DNA of 40,167 bases from Thermoleophilia bacterium. Its GTDB lineage: Bacteria; Actinomycetota; Thermoleophilia; Miltoncostaeales; Miltoncostaeaceae. The DNA lies in the NCBI GenBank assembly GCA_025455865.1, contig JALOLS010000016.1, positions 1 through 40,167 of the forward strand, written 5' to 3'. Below are positions 16,187 through 23,396 of the stretch, piece by piece. Within the stretch, counting starts at the first letter, position 1, and each line of letters begins with the position of its first letter. A program made the position numbers and the translations under genes. The notes under the pieces were generated by a model that made no database searches, had not been told where the DNA came from, and saw nothing but the letters and a program-made list of their open reading frames with translations.

Positions 16187-16630
16187 CTACCGGCACGTGA
16201 CCAGGATCCCGCGGGCCCGCGCGAAGGCGGCCTTGCCCTTCGCGGCGGCCTTCTGGGCCTGGTCGTACTCCCCTCGGGTCACCTGGTTGGCCACCACCGA
16301 GACGGCCGACGCCCCGCTGCGCCAGGCGTTGTAGCCGGTCCAGCGGCACATGCTCATGCGCCCGCGCAGGATCACGTCCATCTGGCGGGTGTTGCGGAGC
16401 GCGTTCCGCCAGCCGACCAGGTCGTTGGACGCCAGGCGTGCGCACTCGGGGTCCATGCAGCCGGTGGCGCGGTCCATGAGGCTGAGCGCCTCCGGGATCG
16501 AGCGGAGCATGGCGTTCGCGGCGCGCACGTCGACCGGGGCGGCCACCCCCGGCGAGGGGGCGAGCACGAGCGCGGCGGCGCCGGCGAGGCCGGCCAGGGC
16601 GGCGATGCGGATGGGGATGCGGCGGGACAT
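16187..16630 (-). CDS. Small exported protein of unknown function
   Basis: A 147-residue protein with a typical signal peptide (MSRRIPIRIAAL then hydrophobic run, cleavage near GVAAP at about residue 31). The mature part is mostly helical with four Cys, in ATGCMDPECARLA, MSMCRWTGY and the C-terminal VTCR, which could form two disulfides outside the cell. No enzyme motif was recognised. ATG 16630 has AAGGAG 6 bases upstream. Its promoter region carries the 23-bp dyad (16691-16713) also found before the PKD-protein gene, with a GACGAT -10 candidate (16667-16672) at the same 18-base distance. The second LAL gene follows 55 bases downstream on the same strand, so regulator and target may share a transcript. 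Confidence 0.8.
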   Translation of the reverse strand: MSRRIPIRIAALAGLAGAAALVLAPSPGVAAPVDVRAANAMLRSIPEALSLMDRATGCMDPECARLASNDLVGWRNALRNTRQMDVILRGRMSMCRWTGYNAWRSGASAVSVVANQVTRGEYDQAQKAAAKGKAAFARARGILVTCR

Positions 16631-16690
16631 CGGGGCTCCTTCGGGGCGGTGAGGGGATGCGCCGCCATCGTCCCGGGCCGCCCGTGCCCG

Positions 16691-16713
16691 CTCATCATGA
16701 GACCTGATGATCT
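16691..16713. promoter_or_regulatory. Operator-like 23-bp dyad, copy 2
   Basis: Exact copy of the dyad at 13187-13209, same orientation, 60 bases before the ATG at 16630. Flanking bases differ from copy 1, so the 23 bp are conserved against a diverged background. It also lies just after the MFS gene stop (16746), whose coding sequence it does not touch. Confidence 0.75.
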
Positions 16714-16745
16714 TCCGCCGGCCCCCCGGGGGCGGCGGGGCGGGG

Positions 16746-18023
16746 TCAGGCCTCGGCCGGGGCGGGCGCCGTCGCGCGGGCCGGGGCCGCGTCGGCCGCC
16801 TGGTGCCGCAGCGCCGCGGTGAGGGCGAGCCCGAGCAGGCACACCACGGCCACCCCGAGGACGGTGGCCGAGACCCCGAGCTCCTCCACCGCGATCGGGA
16901 GCAGGAAGATCCCGACCACCGCCCCGGCCTTGCCCGAGGCCGCGGCGAGCCCGTGCCCGGTGGCGCGCAGCGCGTCCGGGAAGACCTCGGCCGGCATGAG
17001 GTAGGTGGTCGGGTTGGGTCCGGCGTTCAGGGCCAGGTTGAACACGGCGAAGCCGATCAGGACGAGCGGGGTGATCTCGTCGCCGTCGCCGGGGGCGGCC
17101 CCGAGCGCCAGCAGCGCCATGGCCGCGGCCATCGTCGCGAACCCGGCCATCTGCAGGCGCACCGCCCCCACGCGCGGGAGCAGGGCGATGCAGACCGCGA
17201 AGCCCGCGACGAGGAACAGGTCCAGGGCCGCCGACCCCTTCGTGGACGCGAGGTCCCTCGCGGCGAAGTCGCCGTCCCCGGTCAGGTCCAGCAGCGCCAG
17301 GATGGTCGGCGTGAAGATGCCCACCCCGTAGAGGGCGACGTCCATGAGGAACCACGACCCGGCGGTCAGGGCGGTGCGCCCCCGCAGACCGGGTCCCATG
17401 AGGGCCCGCAGCCCCGGCCGGGCGGCCGGCGGCGCCTGGCGCGCGGCCGTGAACGCCGGGGTCTCCGGCATCCCCCGGCGCATGAGGGCGATGGCCAGCG
17501 CGGGGACGGCGCCGAACCCGAGCATCCACCGCCAGGCGTCCGGGTCGGGCGCGACGAGCAGGATCACGACGCCGACCAGCGCGCCGGTGAGCATCCCGAC
17601 GGCCTGGAAGGAGAACGCCCCGACCAGGAGCCGCTGGCGCCGGCGCGGCGGCATCGTCTCGGCCACGTAGGAGGCCGCGATGGGGTAGTCGGCGCCCACG
17701 GCCACCCCGAGCAGCAGGCGGAACACGAACAGCGACCACAGGTCCCAGGCGAAGGCGCACGCGAGCGCGAACACCACGAACATCGCCAGGTCGACCTGGA
17801 AGAGCAGCCTCCGGCCCAGCAGGTCGGCGGCCCGTCCCCCGACGGCGGCCCCGAGGACGGCGCCGAAGACGGCCGCCGCCCCGAGCAGCCCCTGCTCCCA
17901 CGCGCTCAACCCGAGGTCGGCGGTGATGAGGGGAAGGGCGACCCCGAGGATGAACAGGTCGAAGCCGTCGAGCCCGATACCCGCCCCGGAGAGCGCCCAT
18001 ACCCGCCACTGCGACCGCGTCAT
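16746..18023 (-). CDS. MFS transporter, phosphate:H+ symporter-like (PHS type)
   Basis: A 425-residue protein with about 12 membrane segments. The first helix has GIGLDGFDLFILGVALPLI; the loop GGRAADLLGRRLLF is the MFS motif A; RLLLGVAVGADYPIAASYVAE matches the helix-4 signature; and NPTTYLMPAEVFPDALRATG followed by HGLAAASGKAGAVVG closely resembles the Pho84-like phosphate:H+ symporter signature. Substrate is therefore probably phosphate or another anion, though organic-acid MFS carriers share part of this pattern. ATG 18023 is chosen because upstream sequence is Pro/Arg-rich noncoding and holds a terminator-like hairpin. No clear ribosome site. A PiT carrier at 24337 would be a second phosphate route. 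Confidence 0.8.
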   Translation of the reverse strand: MTRSQWRVWALSGAGIGLDGFDLFILGVALPLITADLGLSAWEQGLLGAAAVFGAVLGAAVGGRAADLLGRRLLFQVDLAMFVVFALACAFAWDLWSLFVFRLLLGVAVGADYPIAASYVAETMPPRRRQRLLVGAFSFQAVGMLTGALVGVVILLVAPDPDAWRWMLGFGAVPALAIALMRRGMPETPAFTAARQAPPAARPGLRALMGPGLRGRTALTAGSWFLMDVALYGVGIFTPTILALLDLTGDGDFAARDLASTKGSAALDLFLVAGFAVCIALLPRVGAVRLQMAGFATMAAAMALLALGAAPGDGDEITPLVLIGFAVFNLALNAGPNPTTYLMPAEVFPDALRATGHGLAAASGKAGAVVGIFLLPIAVEELGVSATVLGVAVVCLLGLALTAALRHQAADAAPARATAPAPAEA

Positions 18024-18047
18024 GGGCGGGGACGCTGCCCGATGCCG

Positions 18048-18074
18048 CCTCCGCCCGCCCCGGGCGGGCGGAGG
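18048..18074 (-). terminator. Hairpin after the membrane-protein gene
   Basis: CCTCCGCCCGCCC and its exact complement stand around a single C, giving a stem of about 11-12 bp with a tight loop. It lies between the stop at 18133 and the MFS start at 18023, both on the minus strand, so it probably ends the upstream transcript. Confidence 0.55.
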
Positions 18075-18132
18075 TGTTACGAGCTCCGGGTGGGGCGCCG
18101 GGTCGCCCCCCGGCCGGATCGGTGCGGGAGGG

Positions 18133-18834
18133 CTACCCCGCCTCCGCCGAGGCGCGGGCCAGGCGGGCATAGGTCATCGAGACGACCGGGGCGGTGAAGC
18201 AGAGCAGGGCGGCGGTGAGCAGGCCGCCCAGGGTCCACAGCGCCCAGTCGCCGTCCTCGAGCGGCGACTCGGTGAGCACCGAGAGCCACGACTCGGCCAC
18301 CAGCTCGCCCAGCAGCACCAGCCCGGCGGTGAGCAGGGCCAGCCAGAAGTGGCCGCGGGTGAGCGCGAAGCTGCGGCGCACCGCGCCGGCCGGGCCGGCG
18401 CCCTCCACCACCATCGCCGGCACCGTGAGCGCGGTGCGGGTGATGAACCAGACCCCGGGCACGATCAGGAGCGCGAGCAGGAGCGACGCCCCCAGATACA
18501 CCAGCGTGCCGATCAGGGCCACCCAGACCGCCGGCCCGAGGACCTCGCGGACGAGGCGGAGCACCTGGCGCGGGCTCAGGGGCCGGTCGGCCCCGTGGTG
18601 GGCCACCCGCTCCACGTAGGCGATGAAGATGAAGTAGAAATAGGTGGAGATGGCCACGGCGACCACCTCGTCGACCTCCACCTCGTCCGGCAGGAGCTCC
18701 GCGAGCTGGGAGACCATGCCGAGCACCACCGCCGGGACCGCCAGCGCCACCGGATGACGGCGCACCAGCCCCATCGCCGCGGCCCACACCCCGCCGGCCG
18801 CGATGCCCTCGTCGTGTGCGCGCCGCGTGACCAT
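18133..18834 (-). CDS. Polytopic membrane protein, GPDPase membrane-domain-like
   Basis: A 233-residue integral membrane protein with about five hydrophobic segments. The stretch TALTVPAMVVEGAGPAGAVR followed by RSFALTRGHFW is the recurrent motif (P-x2-V-x-E-x4-A-x2-RS-x2-L-x-G-x-W) of the glycerophosphodiester phosphodiesterase membrane-domain group and related YciC/DUF975-type proteins. No phosphodiesterase catalytic domain is attached, so an enzymatic role is not implied. The ATG at 18834 has no Shine-Dalgarno site, but TAGCCT ends 9 bases upstream, suggesting a very short leader. Single-gene unit ending at the hairpin 18048-18074. Confidence 0.75.
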   Translation of the reverse strand: MVTRRAHDEGIAAGGVWAAAMGLVRRHPVALAVPAVVLGMVSQLAELLPDEVEVDEVVAVAISTYFYFIFIAYVERVAHHGADRPLSPRQVLRLVREVLGPAVWVALIGTLVYLGASLLLALLIVPGVWFITRTALTVPAMVVEGAGPAGAVRRSFALTRGHFWLALLTAGLVLLGELVAESWLSVLTESPLEDGDWALWTLGGLLTAALLCFTAPVVSMTYARLARASAEAG

Positions 18835-18895
18835 CGGGCGGGCAGGCTACGCGGGCCCGCACCCCGGCACCCCGCCCGAACGGGCGGGCGGCCGC

Positions 18896-19075
18896 CTACT
18901 GCTGCGGCTCGGCCTCCTCGGCCACCGGGGCGGCGGACGCCTCGGCCCCGGCCGGCGGCTCCTCCTCGGCCCCGCACAGGCGGCAGTACCGGAGGCCGGT
19001 GACGCCGTCGCGCCGCACCTGGGGGCAGCGATCCGGGTCGTCCCAGAGGCAGGAGAGCGCAGAGAGCGGGGTCAT
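18896..19075 (-). CDS. Small Cys-rich, possible zinc-binding protein (59 residues)
   Basis: A short frame with four Cys: SCLWDDPDRCPQVRRDG then LRYCRLCGAEEE. The C-x8-C plus CRLC arrangement looks like a one-site zinc ribbon. The tail is Glu/Ala/Pro-rich and acidic. Coding status is supported by consistent G/C third positions, and by a CATGAT hexamer ending exactly 6 bases before the ATG at 19075, the same leaderless pattern seen at other genes. It is divergent from ltrA (start 19146). Function unknown; a small regulatory or chaperone-like zinc protein is one possibility. Confidence 0.65.
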   Translation of the reverse strand: MTPLSALSCLWDDPDRCPQVRRDGVTGLRYCRLCGAEEEPPAGAEASAAPVAEEAEPQQ

Positions 19076-19081
19076 GGCCCG

Positions 19082-19087
19082 ATCATG
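19082..19087 (-). promoter_or_regulatory. -10 element CATGAT for the 59-residue gene
   Basis: CATGAT on the minus strand, 6 bases, ATG at 19075; no ribosome site. It stands back-to-back with the ltrA promoter. Confidence 0.4.
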
Positions 19088-19133
19088 GCAGAGGCCCGGA
19101 CTGCACGCACCCCCGGAGGGGCCCCGACTGGGG

Positions 19134-19139
19134 CATTAT
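19134..19139 (+). promoter_or_regulatory. -10 element CATTAT for ltrA
   Basis: CATTAT, then 6 bases (GCCGCC), then ATG 19146. It is one of the few AT-rich hexamers in the area. Predicted leaderless. Confidence 0.5.
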
Positions 19140-19145
19140 GCCGCC

Positions 19146-20306
19146 ATGGCCGACGTCGCCCACCCCGCCGAGGAGACCACGGGCGAGGCACGGGTCACGC
19201 CCCTGGAGCTCTTCTTCGACCTGGTGTTCGTCTTCGCGCTCACCCAGGTCACCGGGCTGCTCGCCGCCGACACCACCTGGAGCGGCCTCGTGCGGGGGCT
19301 GCTCGTGCTGGCCGCGCTCTGGTGGGCGTGGGTCGGGTACGCCTGGCTCACCAACAGCGTGAACCCCGACGAGGGCGGCGCCCGCATCGTGGTCTTCGGC
19401 GCGATGGGGGCGATGCTCGTGGCGTCGATCGCGGTGCCCGGGGCCTTCGGGGACGAGGCGCTCGTCTTCGCCCTGGCCTACCTGGCGGTCCGCGTGCTGC
19501 ACATCGCCCTGTACGCGTGGGCGTCGCGGCGCGACCCCGAGGTCCTGGGGGCCGTGCGCCGGCTGGCGCCGGGCCTGATGATCGCGCCGGTGCTCATCCT
19601 CCTCGCGGTCCCCCTGGACGGCTGGGCCCGGGGCCTGGTGTGGGGGCTCGCGCTGGTCGTCGACTTCGCCTCGCCGCTGGTGGCCGGGGCGGGCGGCTGG
19701 CGGGTGTCGGCCGGCCACTTCGCCGAGCGGCACGGGCTCATCATCATCATCGCCCTCGGGGAGTCGATCGTGGCGGTCGGCGCGGGCTCGGCCGGGCTCG
19801 ACATCGACCTCGGGCTCCTCGCCGCCGCGGTGCTCGGGCTGGTGGTCGCGGCGGGCCTGTGGTGGGCGTACTTCGACGTGGTCGCCCTAGTCGCCGAGCG
19901 GCGGCTGCGCGAGGCGCAGGGGCCCGACCGCACCCGCATGGCCCGGGACTCCTACTCCTACCTGCACCTTCCGATGGTCGCCGGCATCGTGCTGTTCGCG
20001 CTGGGGGTGAAGAAGACCCTGGGCCACGTGGGCGATCCCCTGGACGCGGTGCCCGCGATCGCGCTCTGCGGAGGGGTCGCGCTCTATCTGGCCGGGCATG
20101 TGGCATTCCGCCTGCGCAACGTCCGCACGCTGAACCGCCCGCGGGTCGTCGCGCTGGCGTGCTGCCTGGCGCTCATCCCGGTGGCCCTCACGGCCCCCGC
20201 CCTGGTGGCCCTGGCCGGCCTGGCGGTGGTGGTCGCGGGGCTGATCGCCTTCGAGGTCGTCCGCTACGGCGAGGCCCGCAAGCGCGTGCGCCTCGCCCAT
20301 GCCTGA
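19146..20306 (+). CDS. ltrA: Low temperature requirement protein A (LtrA) family membrane protein
   Basis: A 386-residue protein with roughly ten membrane helices. The signature TPLELFFDLVFVFALTQVT near the N-terminus and the central HFAERHGLIIIIALGESIVA are diagnostic of the LtrA family; SYLHLPMVAGIVLFALGVKK follows as another conserved helix. The family is linked genetically to growth at low temperature in Listeria, but its molecular job is unknown; similarity to voltage-sensor-like and transporter folds is debated. ATG 19146 is preferred over upstream starts because it begins the conserved N-terminus and sits 6 bases after CATTAT. The last 8 bases overlap the start of the next gene, so the two are co-transcribed. 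Confidence 0.93.
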   Translation: MADVAHPAEETTGEARVTPLELFFDLVFVFALTQVTGLLAADTTWSGLVRGLLVLAALWWAWVGYAWLTNSVNPDEGGARIVVFGAMGAMLVASIAVPGAFGDEALVFALAYLAVRVLHIALYAWASRRDPEVLGAVRRLAPGLMIAPVLILLAVPLDGWARGLVWGLALVVDFASPLVAGAGGWRVSAGHFAERHGLIIIIALGESIVAVGAGSAGLDIDLGLLAAAVLGLVVAAGLWWAYFDVVALVAERRLREAQGPDRTRMARDSYSYLHLPMVAGIVLFALGVKKTLGHVGDPLDAVPAIALCGGVALYLAGHVAFRLRNVRTLNRPRVVALACCLALIPVALTAPALVALAGLAVVVAGLIAFEVVRYGEARKRVRLAHA

Positions 20307-21228
20307 CGAGCCCGGCCTCCGCGAGCGGGCCGAGGCGGCGCTCGGGCATCCGGTCCCGGTGCTGGTCCCGGCCGCGGGCGGGCTCCCGGCGGTGGCCGCC
20401 TCGATCGCCGGCGACCCCCCGCGGGTGCGGGTGGCCTGGGTGGCGCGCGACGGCCATCCCCTCGCCCGGCTGGGCTGCCCGCCCGGCCGCCCGAGCCGCC
20501 CGCGGCCGGTGGTGGCGTGCGTGGCCGAGGTGTCCGGCCCGGGCCTGGCCGACCGCGTGCTCGTTGCCCGCGCCGCCCCCGGGGTCGCCGCCGTCCGCGC
20601 GGTCCTCGCCGCCGAGGAGGAGCCCCCCGACGTCCGCGTGGGGCCCGGGGGGATCGCGGTGCAGCGCCTGCCCGCGGGCGTGCCGGTCGTGGCGGTCGAC
20701 GCGCTCGACGCCTCCGGGGAGCCGGTCGGCCGCCTGGACCGGGCGGGCATCGCCGAGCTCAGCCAGGCCGGCGGACGCATCTCGGGCCGGCTGGGCCAGG
20801 GCCACGGGATGGGGGCCGGCATCGGCGCGGGCGGCTGGGTGGAGGACCTGGACGTGGCCGCCTTCGCGGCGGGCTTCACGCCGCGGCTGCCCGCCTGGGT
20901 TCCGCAGGGCCTGGCGCGGGGCCGGCCGCGCCTCGAGCCGGACCTGGCCTACCCTGCCGCCCCGCCGGCGATCGTCCTGGCCTGGACCGGGGAGCACGAG
21001 GCCCGGGTGCTGCTGCGTCAGTGCCTCGCCCCGCTGGCCAGCCCGGACCCCGGGGGCGCGGACGTGCGCGAGGCGCAGGTGGGGCGGTGGCCCGGGGTGC
21101 TCCGCCACCGGGGGCTGGTGACCCTGGTCTGGGAGACCGACGACCTCGCGTTCGGGCTGCAGATCCGGCGGATCGCCGACGCGGAGGAGGTCGCCATGCG
21201 GGTCGCGGCCTCGATCCCGGACGGCTAG
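20299..21228 (+). CDS. Hypothetical protein co-transcribed with ltrA
   Basis: A 309-residue soluble protein of unknown family starting inside the last codons of ltrA (ATG 20299), which implies translational coupling. The N-terminal 90 residues are Pro/Ala/Val-rich with alternating strands; the middle has a Gly-rich patch (GRLGQGHGMGAGIGAGGW). The C-terminal 90 residues (PPAIVLAWTGEHEARVLLRQ ... GLVTLVWETDDLAFGLQIRR) end with a helix that pairs with EEVAMRVAASI, a layout similar to DUF4367/MucB-like C-terminal domains in which a beta sheet precedes a helix reading 'ALxIAxS'. That resemblance is weak. No signal peptide. It is convergent with the NYN gene, with only 9 bases between their stops. 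Confidence 0.7.
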   Translation: MPDEPGLRERAEAALGHPVPVLVPAAGGLPAVAASIAGDPPRVRVAWVARDGHPLARLGCPPGRPSRPRPVVACVAEVSGPGLADRVLVARAAPGVAAVRAVLAAEEEPPDVRVGPGGIAVQRLPAGVPVVAVDALDASGEPVGRLDRAGIAELSQAGGRISGRLGQGHGMGAGIGAGGWVEDLDVAAFAAGFTPRLPAWVPQGLARGRPRLEPDLAYPAAPPAIVLAWTGEHEARVLLRQCLAPLASPDPGGADVREAQVGRWPGVLRHRGLVTLVWETDDLAFGLQIRRIADAEEVAMRVAASIPDG

Positions 21229-21237
21229 CGGGCGCCC

Positions 21238-21615
21238 TCAGGCGTCGAGGCGCCGCAGGAGGTCGCCCGGCCGCGCCACCCCGGCCCCCAGCGCACGGAC
21301 CCGGGCGGCCAGCGCCCGGTCGGCGGTGACCACGACGAGGGCCGTGGGATCCGCGGCGCCGGCGACCTCCTGGACGATGCGCTCATCGGCCGCCCCGCGG
21401 CCGCGCCGGCGCGGGAGGAGCACCGGGATGCCGTGGGTCGCGCACCTGCCGACCAGCGCCTCACCGCCGCCGTCGGCCACCAGGGTGAACGGCCCGTCGC
21501 CCGCACGCTGGAGCGCGCCCAGGCGCTCGGCCAGGCGCACCACCGCCCCGTCGCGGTCGCGCCACCAGCCGTCCGGGCGGTGACCGACCACGTTCATCGC
21601 GTCGACCAGGACCAC
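21238..21615 (-). CDS. NYN-domain protein, predicted nuclease
   Basis: A protein of about 125 residues with the PIN-like NYN fold: VLVDAMNVVGHRP at the start (Asp5, Asn8), GPFTLVADGGGEAL, ADERIVQEVAG (acidic helix) and LVVVTADRALAARVRALGAG (Asp after the fourth strand). These match the acidic-site order of the YacP/Rae1-type NYN proteins, which cleave RNA. Start choice: GTG 21615 begins right at the domain and sits exactly 6 bases after a CAGCAT hexamer; an earlier GTG at 21645 would add ten residues but has no promoter or ribosome site. It is divergent from the thioredoxin gene. RNase activity is inferred from the fold. Confidence 0.8.
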   Translation of the reverse strand: MVLVDAMNVVGHRPDGWWRDRDGAVVRLAERLGALQRAGDGPFTLVADGGGEALVGRCATHGIPVLLPRRRGRGAADERIVQEVAGAADPTALVVVTADRALAARVRALGAGVARPGDLLRRLDA

Positions 21616-21621
21616 CCCGGC

Positions 21622-21627
21622 ATGCTG
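21622..21627 (-). promoter_or_regulatory. -10 element CAGCAT for the NYN gene
   Basis: CAGCAT on the minus strand followed by 6 bases and GTG 21615. It supports the shorter start and a leaderless transcript; weaker than the TANNNT examples because the first base is C. Confidence 0.35.
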
Positions 21628-21683
21628 CCCGACGGGCGGCCGCACCTGCGGTCGCGGACCGCCCCGGGGGGCCGCGCCCGCGC

Positions 21684-21689
21684 TACGGT
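21684..21689 (+). promoter_or_regulatory. -10 element TACGGT for the thioredoxin gene
   Basis: TACGGT, 6 bases (GCCGCC, identical to the ltrA spacer), GTG 21696. No Shine-Dalgarno site. Predicted leaderless. Confidence 0.5.
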
Positions 21690-21695
21690 GCCGCC

Positions 21696-22139
21696 GTGAG
21701 CGAGGTCACCTGCCCCTCCTGCGGCGGTCGCAGCCGCGTCCGCGCCGGGGCCCCCGGCCGACCGGTCTGCCGGTCGTGCCGCGCCCGGCTGCCCTGGGTG
21801 GTCGAGACCGACGACACGGGCTTCGCCGCCGAGGTCGCCGGCCCCGTGCCGGTCCTGGTCGACTTCTGGGCGCCGTGGTGCGGGCCGTGCCGGGCGGTGG
21901 CGCCGGTGCTCGAGCGCGTGGCCGCCACCCACGCCGGCGCGGTCAAGGTCGTGAAGGTGAACGTCGACGAGAACCCCGGGCTCGCCCAGCGCTTCGGGGC
22001 GATGAGCATCCCGCTCCTGGTCTTCATGCGCGGCGGCCGGGAGGTCGACCGGGCGGTGGGCGCCCTCCCCGCCCCGGCGCTCGAGGCCCGCCTGGCGCCG
22101 CTGCTCGCCGCCTCGGGCCCTCAGCCTGGGGGCTCGTAG
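21696..22139 (+). CDS. Thioredoxin with N-terminal zinc ribbon (Trx2/TrxC type)
   Basis: A 147-residue protein. An N-terminal zinc ribbon (CPSCG at 6-10, CRSC at 25-28) precedes a complete thioredoxin fold with active site WCGPC (61-65) and the cis-Pro in MSIPLLVFMRGG. The two-part layout matches thioredoxin 2 (TrxC), which reduces protein disulfides and is often induced by oxidative stress. The GTG at 21696 is fixed by the zinc ribbon and by the -10 hexamer 6 bases upstream. Its last 19 bases overlap antisense with the end of the CbpM-like gene (22121-22456). Proximity to the DnaJ unit fits a proteostasis cluster. Confidence 0.93.
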   Translation: MSEVTCPSCGGRSRVRAGAPGRPVCRSCRARLPWVVETDDTGFAAEVAGPVPVLVDFWAPWCGPCRAVAPVLERVAATHAGAVKVVKVNVDENPGLAQRFGAMSIPLLVFMRGGREVDRAVGALPAPALEARLAPLLAASGPQPGGS

Positions 22140-22456
22140 CGGCGCAGCCGCTCCTCGAGCTCCTCGATCCGCGCGAGCAGCTCCGAGGCCATCAGCGCCC
22201 CCGCCCACCCCAGGGCGAGGTCGCGCTGCAGGCGCACCGCGCGGGCGAGGAGCGCCGGGGCGTCGGGGGCGAACGCCGGCGCGTCCGGGGCGCCCCCGGC
22301 GGGCTCGATCAGCCCCGCCGCCACCAGCCGGCGGACCGCCGTCTCGGTGAGCCCGCACTCGGCGGCCAGCCGCTCGACGCCCACCGGCCCCTCGGCCCGC
22401 ACGGCGACCCGCCGCAGCCGCACCTCGGTCCGCACCTCGTTCCGGCCCTCGCTCAC
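22121..22456 (-). CDS. CbpM-like / MerR-type DnaJ modulator
   Basis: A 111-residue protein with a winged-helix N-terminal half (VGVERLAAECGLTETAVRRLVAAGLIEP) like MerR and CbpM proteins, an Ala/Pro linker, then a C-terminal helix rich in Leu, Glu and Arg (LLARIEELEERLRRYEPPG) that should form a coiled coil. CbpM proteins bind the J domain of CbpA and block it; MerR-type HspR proteins repress chaperone genes. Position directly after the DnaJ/CbpA gene, with a GTGA overlap (22453-22456), favours one of these roles. The short length and lack of the DNA-contact features of HspR slightly favour CbpM. Certainty is moderate. Confidence 0.7.
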   Translation of the reverse strand: MSEGRNEVRTEVRLRRVAVRAEGPVGVERLAAECGLTETAVRRLVAAGLIEPAGGAPDAPAFAPDAPALLARAVRLQRDLALGWAGALMASELLARIEELEERLRRYEPPG

Positions 22457-23319
22457 CCTGCCCCCCTCGGGTCGAAGGACGACTCGGCGGCCAGGGCCTC
22501 GAAGAGCTCCCGCTCGCGCGCCGTCGGCTCGCGCGGCACCCTGATGCTCACCGTGAGGTAGAGGTCGCCGGGCCCGTCGGGGCCCGGGAGCCCCTGCCCC
22601 CGCAGACGCAGGCGCCGCCCGCTGGAGCTTCCCGCCGGCACCCGCACGCGCGCCGTCCCGGTGAGCGTGGGGGCCTCCACCCCGGCCCCGAGGACGGCCT
22701 CCCAGGGGCTGACCGGGAGGTCCGCCTCCAGGTCGCGCCCCTCGGCCCGGAACCGCGGATGCGGGAGCAGGCGGAGACGCAGGTACAGGTCGCCGGGGGG
22801 CCCGTCGCCGATGCCCGATCCGCCCTGACCCGCCAGGCGGATGCGCTGCCCGTCGCTCGCGCCCTGGGGGACCCGCACCCGCAGCGCCCGGCCCCCCGGC
22901 AGGCGGATCTCCCGCTCTCCGCCGCGGGCGGCCTCCTCCAGGCCGACCTCGAGATCGGCCTCCACGTCGGGGCCGCGGGCGCGGTACCGCTGGCCGCCGC
23001 CGAACATCTCGGCGAAGAGGTCCTGCAGGTCGTCATCGCCCCCATCCGTCCACACCGCCCCCCCGCCGGGCGGGGGTCCCGGCGGCGCCTCCGCGGCCCG
23101 CCCGGCGCCGGGGTGGTCGTAGGCGGCACGCCGCTCGGGGTCCGAGAGCACCTGATAGGCCTCGTTGACCTCCTTGAAGCGCTCCTCGGCGTCCGGGTCG
23201 GCGGAGACGTCGGGGTGGTGGCGCCGGGCCAGGCGGCGATAGGCCCGCCGCACGGCGTCCTGATCGGCATCGCGGTCGATTCCGAGGACGGCGTAGTGGT
23301 CCGGGCCGGCCGAGCGCAT
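22453..23319 (-). CDS. cbpA: DnaJ/CbpA-type Hsp40 co-chaperone
   Basis: A 288-residue class II-like Hsp40. J domain at residues 1-70 with the HPD motif at 35-37 (RRHHPDVSADPDAEERFKEV), a Gly/Pro-rich linker with an F-rich patch (LFAEMFGGG), then two C-terminal substrate-binding beta domains (VPQGASDGQRIRLAGQG; VRVPAGSSSGRRLRLRGQG). The zinc-finger repeats of full DnaJ are absent, as in CbpA. It stimulates DnaK. ATG 23319 has no ribosome site, but TAGGAT ends 9 bases upstream, indicating a leader of about 3 bases. The CbpM-like gene overlaps its stop, giving a two-gene unit. Confidence 0.93.
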   Translation of the reverse strand: MRSAGPDHYAVLGIDRDADQDAVRRAYRRLARRHHPDVSADPDAEERFKEVNEAYQVLSDPERRAAYDHPGAGRAAEAPPGPPPGGGAVWTDGGDDDLQDLFAEMFGGGQRYRARGPDVEADLEVGLEEAARGGEREIRLPGGRALRVRVPQGASDGQRIRLAGQGGSGIGDGPPGDLYLRLRLLPHPRFRAEGRDLEADLPVSPWEAVLGAGVEAPTLTGTARVRVPAGSSSGRRLRLRGQGLPGPDGPGDLYLTVSIRVPREPTARERELFEALAAESSFDPRGAG

Positions 23320-23359
23320 CGGGGTCAGATCCTACGTCCGCCGGAGGCCGGCGGACGGC

Positions 23360-23365
23360 TACCCT
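23360..23365 (+). promoter_or_regulatory. -10 element TACCCT before a seven-codon reading frame
   Basis: TACCCT, 7 bases, ATG 23373. It drives the micro-frame at 23373 and the membrane-protein gene that overlaps its stop. Confidence 0.45.
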
Positions 23366-23372
23366 GGAGCCG

Positions 23373-23396
23373 ATGCGAGCGGGCCACGCCAGGTGA
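23373..23396 (+). CDS. Seven-codon leader reading frame (MRAGHAR) overlapping the next start
   Basis: ATG 23373, seven codons, TGA at 23394-23396. The TGA overlaps the GTG start of the downstream gene by GTGA, the same coupling overlap used between real genes in this window. The ATG lies 7 bases after TACCCT, so ribosomes loading on a leaderless transcript would translate this frame and restart at the GTG. Translation is inferred; no peptide function is proposed. Confidence 0.45.
   Translation: MRAGHAR

Noticed and set aside
13187-16713. The 23-bp repeat pair as CRISPR or mobile-element ends
   Set aside because: Only two copies, in direct orientation 3.5 kb apart, in promoter positions, with no cas gene, transposase or target duplication.
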